This document shows positions 61,201 to 64,000 of a stretch of DNA of 64,000 nt, one piece after another. Source of the stretch: Cylicocyclus nassatus. Its lineage: Eukaryota; Nematoda; Chromadorea; Rhabditida; Strongylidae. The stretch spans positions 81,733,322 to 81,797,321 of the forward strand of contig CATQJL010000223.1 of the NCBI GenBank assembly GCA_958299035.1. The letters are read 5' to 3'. The position numbers and the translations under genes are program-made. Every line of letters starts with the position of its first letter. The stretch's first letter is position 1. The notes under the pieces were generated by a model. The model was not told where the DNA came from. It made no database searches and saw only the letters and a list, made by a program, of their open reading frames with translations.

Positions 61201-61279
61201 GTCATATTGGCTGTTCTCAATGAATACATATCCTGGATATGCTCTACGCTACAACAGCACATCTCGCTGCGCTTTGTGA
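52214..61279 (+). CDS. SLC13 Na+-coupled di/tricarboxylate transporter, complete
   Basis: Plasma-membrane DASS-family importer of succinate/citrate-type anions (NaDC/NaCT, nematode NAC, INDY). Sixteen exons join in phase: 52214-52321, 52386-52535, 53386-53501, 53555-53590, 53646-53804, 56481-56530, 56576-56684, 56741-56843, 57275-57399, 57479-57580, 57631-57731, 57781-57902, 60646-60720, 60777-60866, 60940-61077 and 61136-61279; 1728 nt, 575 aa plus stop, a normal family length. Landmarks: YWVAEVVPLAVTALLPVVL (residues 50-68), FISLWISDTACAALMSPI (136-153; the first Na+ clamp normally reads SNT), ASLIGGTGTINSTAPNLIF (219-237), YVTDACTG, WSVILLLGSGFAVAES, TTNTATASIVIPI (466 on; second clamp, T-N-T) and PSYSFMFPMSSPPNAIV, which fits the SLC13 PROSITE signature as I recall it. 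Three introns end in AAG (56575, 57274, 57780), two of them only 45-49 nt. Two 2.7-kb introns carry MITEs. Exact orthology (nac-1/2/3) is not decided. Confidence 0.92.
54233..54795. repeat. Direct repeat of about 85 bp flanking a MITE end, SLC13 intron 5
   Basis: GACACATATCAAGTGTCTGC...TTCTAACAAAATTGATTTCT near 54239-54313 recurs as GACACATATCATGTGTCTGC...TTCTAACAAAATTGATTTCT near 54717-54789. Between them, CTTTTGCATCAACCTAATA (54456-54474) is a mariner-type right end. Confidence 0.7.
54799..55413. mobile_element. 615-bp inverted-repeat element in SLC13 intron 5
   Basis: TATAGTCGTCCTCACCCCAC plus TAGTCGGTCGGTGGTCGA at the left is mirrored at the right by TCGACCGCCGACCGACTAGT plus GGGGGGAGGAAGACTATA. 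Pairing continues through TTTCTTTGCTATCTCTCGTA with TACGAGAGATAGCAAAGAAA, so arms exceed 200 bp. It is non-coding. Confidence 0.82.
57903..60645. other. SLC13 intron 12 with MITE debris
   Basis: TTAGGTCGGTGCATAATGAGCG at 58826 is a mariner-type left end, related to the inverse of the end at 54474. GC-rich patches (58160-58350, 59040-59290, 59800-59880) differ from the surroundings and look like unrelated decayed repeats. No exon of a nested gene was found. Confidence 0.5.
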
Positions 61280-62218
61280 TAAATTTGTGAATGATGTTAT
61301 GATGATGATGACTTCAAGCATGAAAATAATAATTCAAACATTTTCATAAATGGTTTGATCGTTATGATCAACAACTTGTAAGCACATTGTAAATATTGTG
61401 TAGTTCCCAAAAACTTTATCCAATTTTGCGCGATTGAAACTTCTGTCAAAGATAAAATAGCGGCTAAAAAGCATTTGAATAATTATCCAGGGTTGCTTCT
61501 CTTTCTAGTGGGGGTGTTTCCTGAGTAAGCATTCCATATGATTTTAGTATTGGTTTCTTTGATGCCAGCTACTCGTCATTTCTATCAGCTTAGCCTTTTT
61601 TAGCACAATCCTCGACCAAAATTAGACGAATGATGAGTAGGTTGTCATTGCTTTCAACTTCCAGGACGCTGGATTAGTACATTCACAAAGGCAGTGGAGA
61701 CAATCACGAAAGCTAATGTGCAGAAAAAACATAAAAGCTCGTAAATTGCGTGGTTTGAGGAGTTGTTAAATCACTATTTGTGCCAATATTGTTTCACTTT
61801 GAAAATTAAATAGAACTTTACTGGACGCCCTGGCTTGCTCCAAAGCGAAGGCTTTCTTTGAATGAATAAAAGTTTTGAAAACCTATCTAAGTATCAAAAA
61901 ATTACTTGAATAATTTTATACAAGTTTATTTGTTTTGAGTATTAAAAAGAAAAAAGCCGAATGCGAGGGTACTCAAGTCGCTCGTCATTCAGAGTTTCTC
62001 TGACTGCTAGTGGTCGATCAAGGACGGATAAGATCTCCAACTGACTTGACTTTCTAGAAGCCTTCACATTTGACCTTCAGTATCGCGTTAGAACATTCAT
62101 ACTGCACATATTGGAATACCAGTATGTTGCAGATGAACTATAAAATTAGAGTGAGTAAGTGTGCGGTTTATGAGCTAGTACCAACTAGTTCTCTTATAAC
62201 AAATATATATATTTCAAA
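61280..62218. other. 3' flank of the SLC13 gene, no further gene seen
   Basis: Contains the SLC13 3' UTR. A possible polyadenylation signal AATAAA lies near 61864, but it is about 585 bp from the stop; the nearer AATAATAA at about 61325 is a weaker candidate. Nothing else recognised. Confidence 0.45.
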
Positions 62219-62575
62219 TTCAAATTTCTTTTGTGCCGTACAGGTTTGAGAAGTGGTCTTTATTTCTTCCAATCTCGGCCTTACGTTTCGACGCCTTTCT
62301 CTTCCTCAGAGGCCGGAAGACCACTGCAACTCGAGTAGTCTGCACCGGAAAAAGGCAGTCGCGGCAGACGAGTCACTTCTCAAAAAAAGACCACTTCTCA
62401 AAAAAAAAACAGTATGATTCACTCGTCTGCCGCGACTGCCTTTTTCCGGTGCAGACTACTCGAGTTGCAGTGGTCTTCCGGCCTCTGAGGAAGAGAAAGG
62501 CGTCGAAACGTAAGGCCGAGATTGGAAGAAATAAAGACCACTTCTCAAACCTGTACGGCACAAAAGAAATTTGAA
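62219..62575. mobile_element. Perfect inverted repeat, 155-bp arms, 47-bp loop
   Basis: Arms 62219-62373 and 62421-62575 are exact reverse complements base for base as far as I can read. The outer tip is TTCAAATTTCTTTTGTGCCG. The loop contains two copies of the arm-derived string CCACTTCTCAAAAAAA, as if formed by template switching. Both strands show the same 47-codon frame simply because of the symmetry. A transcript would form a near-ideal 155-bp double-stranded hairpin. The arms are GC-rich relative to the flanks. It may be a very young foldback MITE or a one-off palindromic duplication. Confidence 0.93.
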
Positions 62576-62920
62576 CTTACGACACATGCCAAGGTTTCAT
62601 GAAAACGGGACTTGGAAGCTATATTTCAAATAATATTTGACGCACATTTAACGAACTGCAGAAATAAAAACTGCTCAAATAAGCAGTAAACAGAATTATT
62701 TTCCTCCAAAAATGAGATAATACGTCATTTAAAATAAATTCGCCTTGTAGATAAAGCGGCCGTGCAGAAAAAAATAATGAATCAGAACTGCCCAGAACGC
62801 CTTTATTCGCTCGTTATGAAGCGCTGTCGTCAAGGAGCGAGGTTTAGGCAAACTGGTAGAGTTTAGAGCTCTAGTCTTGCCGTATGTCTATATCTCACAT
62901 TGGAGCGCACTAATTCATGC

Positions 62921-63262
62921 TCATTTAACTTCTGGAGAGGTCTTTTTGTAAGGTTCCAGTCGTGGCAAGTGCTGCTGCTTTCTTCCTAGTCCACTGTATC
63001 TGACAACTGTGATATGCAATAGCCGCATGCAATTCGGATCGTAAGCTTCCTGAGATAACTTTACGAAAGCTGTATCGCATGATGAGAATTCTACGGGCTC
63101 TGAAATGAAATAAGAGTAACATGCTTTGTGATCGGAAATTCATGTGCCGTTCAAATGAATGCAAATCTGTTATTCTTAAAAGAATACCGCTTGATGTAGT
63201 AGTTTTTTCAGCGGAAGTTACCTCAAATGGCAATGAAACATGAATCATCAACTGACCTTTGA
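62921..63262 (-). CDS. Possible terminal exons of an unknown minus-strand gene
   Basis: A strong acceptor (TTATTTCATTTCAG) on the minus strand at about 63100 opens a segment running to stop codons at 62921-62925. Two frames stay open: one ends EPYKKTSPEVK (stop 62921-62923), the other ends LQKDLSRS (stop 62925-62927). An upstream exon could end at 63222 (TTTGAG before GTAACT). The first frame has the more protein-like composition but needs the acceptor CAGAG. No family is recognised and the 5' part would lie to the right of 63262 or beyond the window. Confidence 0.3.
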
Positions 63263-63930
63263 ATCTTTAACAGAGAGTACAATCTCTACGTGTGAACGGA
63301 TTACCAATGGATATAGAAGGATTATTGGCATAAAGTATGTTCTGCACTTGTGACATGAGAGTTCAAATGTGCAATCGCTTGGCTCTTTCATAAAGAGAGC
63401 ATGAAAACAATGGTATTGAAGATTCAACTCTGTTTGTTCTCCATTATGTCGTCACGTTAAGAGAATCATGGAGGCTTGACAATACCTTCCAATGCGAAGC
63501 ATTCTTCATCTCATCATTAATTCATCGAAAATTTATTTCTATGCATTTCGCTGTTCCCTGTTCGTCAAGATCTTCATGCCTTATTTATGTATGCTGTTAC
63601 GTATTCGACATTGTTTCCATATGATTTGTGAAGTATTGCCCAAAGTGTAATTTCAATTTAATCTTGCGCGATTCTGTGCCATGCATGATCTTTAAATCTT
63701 TGATATCTAACAACAGATATTCTATCAAACAAGCACATCAAAATTTTTGAAAAACCTCCTTAACCCTACAACATTTTTTCCTGAATTACCTGAATTGTGC
63801 ACCAACGACCTTCTTTGAGACATCTATAAAAGTGAAATTGTGTTAACTTTGTGCGTTTGGCAACGAGGCAGGAATGACATTGCAAAAACCAAGTGACAAC
63901 GAGAAAAGTGTTTTTTCAAGGTTTCATTCA
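63263..63930. other. No gene recognised
   Basis: AT-rich; no phased exons on either strand apart from the doubtful minus-strand exon before it and the hydrophobic segment after it. Confidence 0.4.
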
Positions 63931-63934
63931 GCGG

Positions 63935-64000
63935 ATTGATCATATTCATCCTCATTTTGCCAGTGATAGGACCCTCGATCGATAGGGTCTTCACACTTGA
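63935..64000 (+). CDS. Possible exon start with hydrophobic segment, cut by window end
   Basis: After TTTCATTCAG (ends 63931), one plus-strand frame reads GLIIFILILPVIGPSIDRVF and stays open to the window edge. It could be a signal peptide or membrane segment of a gene continuing to the right. Only about 65 bases are visible, so this is a weak call. Confidence 0.3.

Noticed and set aside
62233..62574. 113-codon frame and its mirror on the other strand
   Set aside because: Both are products of the perfect inverted repeat and share the same 47 codons; no sign of selection for protein.
62850..62890. tRNA-like AGGCAAACTGGTAGAG
   Set aside because: Lacks B box and stems; not a tRNA gene.
1..64000. 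CRISPR arrays, prophage or bacterial operons
   Set aside because: No spaced direct-repeat arrays, Shine-Dalgarno-led gene runs or prophage modules. Spliced genes and TA/TTAA transposons show a eukaryotic nuclear genome.

Overview
The window looks like nuclear DNA of a nematode, most likely a strongylid (hookworm-type) parasite. That is an inference. It rests on short introns mixed with repeat-swollen introns, T-rich TTTCAG 3' splice sites, AT-rich sequence, abundant mariner-type MITEs, a Helitron-like family and an RTE-type retrotransposon. There are no operons of the bacterial kind and no convincing RNA genes. Almost all long open frames here are chance or transposon-derived; the real genes are split into 30-280 nt exons and had to be read exon by exon.

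Layout. 1-4.6 kb holds microsatellite and diverged tandem repeats. 4.6-6.76 kb, plus strand: 3' exons of a small single-pass membrane protein of unknown function. 7.43-11.97 kb, minus strand, convergent with it: a complete 14-exon gene (508 aa by my splicing) for the mitochondrial zinc transporter SLC30A9. 12.0-23.5 kb: accessory repeats, including Helitron-like copies, a decayed RTE reverse transcriptase, a 710-bp foldback element inserted beside that retrotransposon's tail, and several MITEs. 23.56-35.74 kb, plus strand: a gustatory-receptor-like 7-TM gene (about 442-455 aa), the size of the nematode LITE-1/GUR-3 light and peroxide receptors; its introns carry nested foldback elements. 36-52 kb: gene desert made of MITEs, a piggyBac-like TTAA element, retrotransposon tails and a full-length Helitron-like element. 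52.21-61.28 kb, plus strand: a complete 16-exon SLC13 (Na+/dicarboxylate-citrate type) transporter, 575 aa, with a substituted first sodium-site motif. 62.2-62.6 kb: a perfect 155-bp-arm inverted repeat. 62.9-64 kb: possible edges of two further genes.

The three confidently read genes (SLC30A9, a GR-like receptor, an SLC13 transporter) do not form an evident pathway. All coordinates for splice sites were chosen by GT/AG signals, reading-phase continuity and family resemblance; no alignment or transcript data were available.
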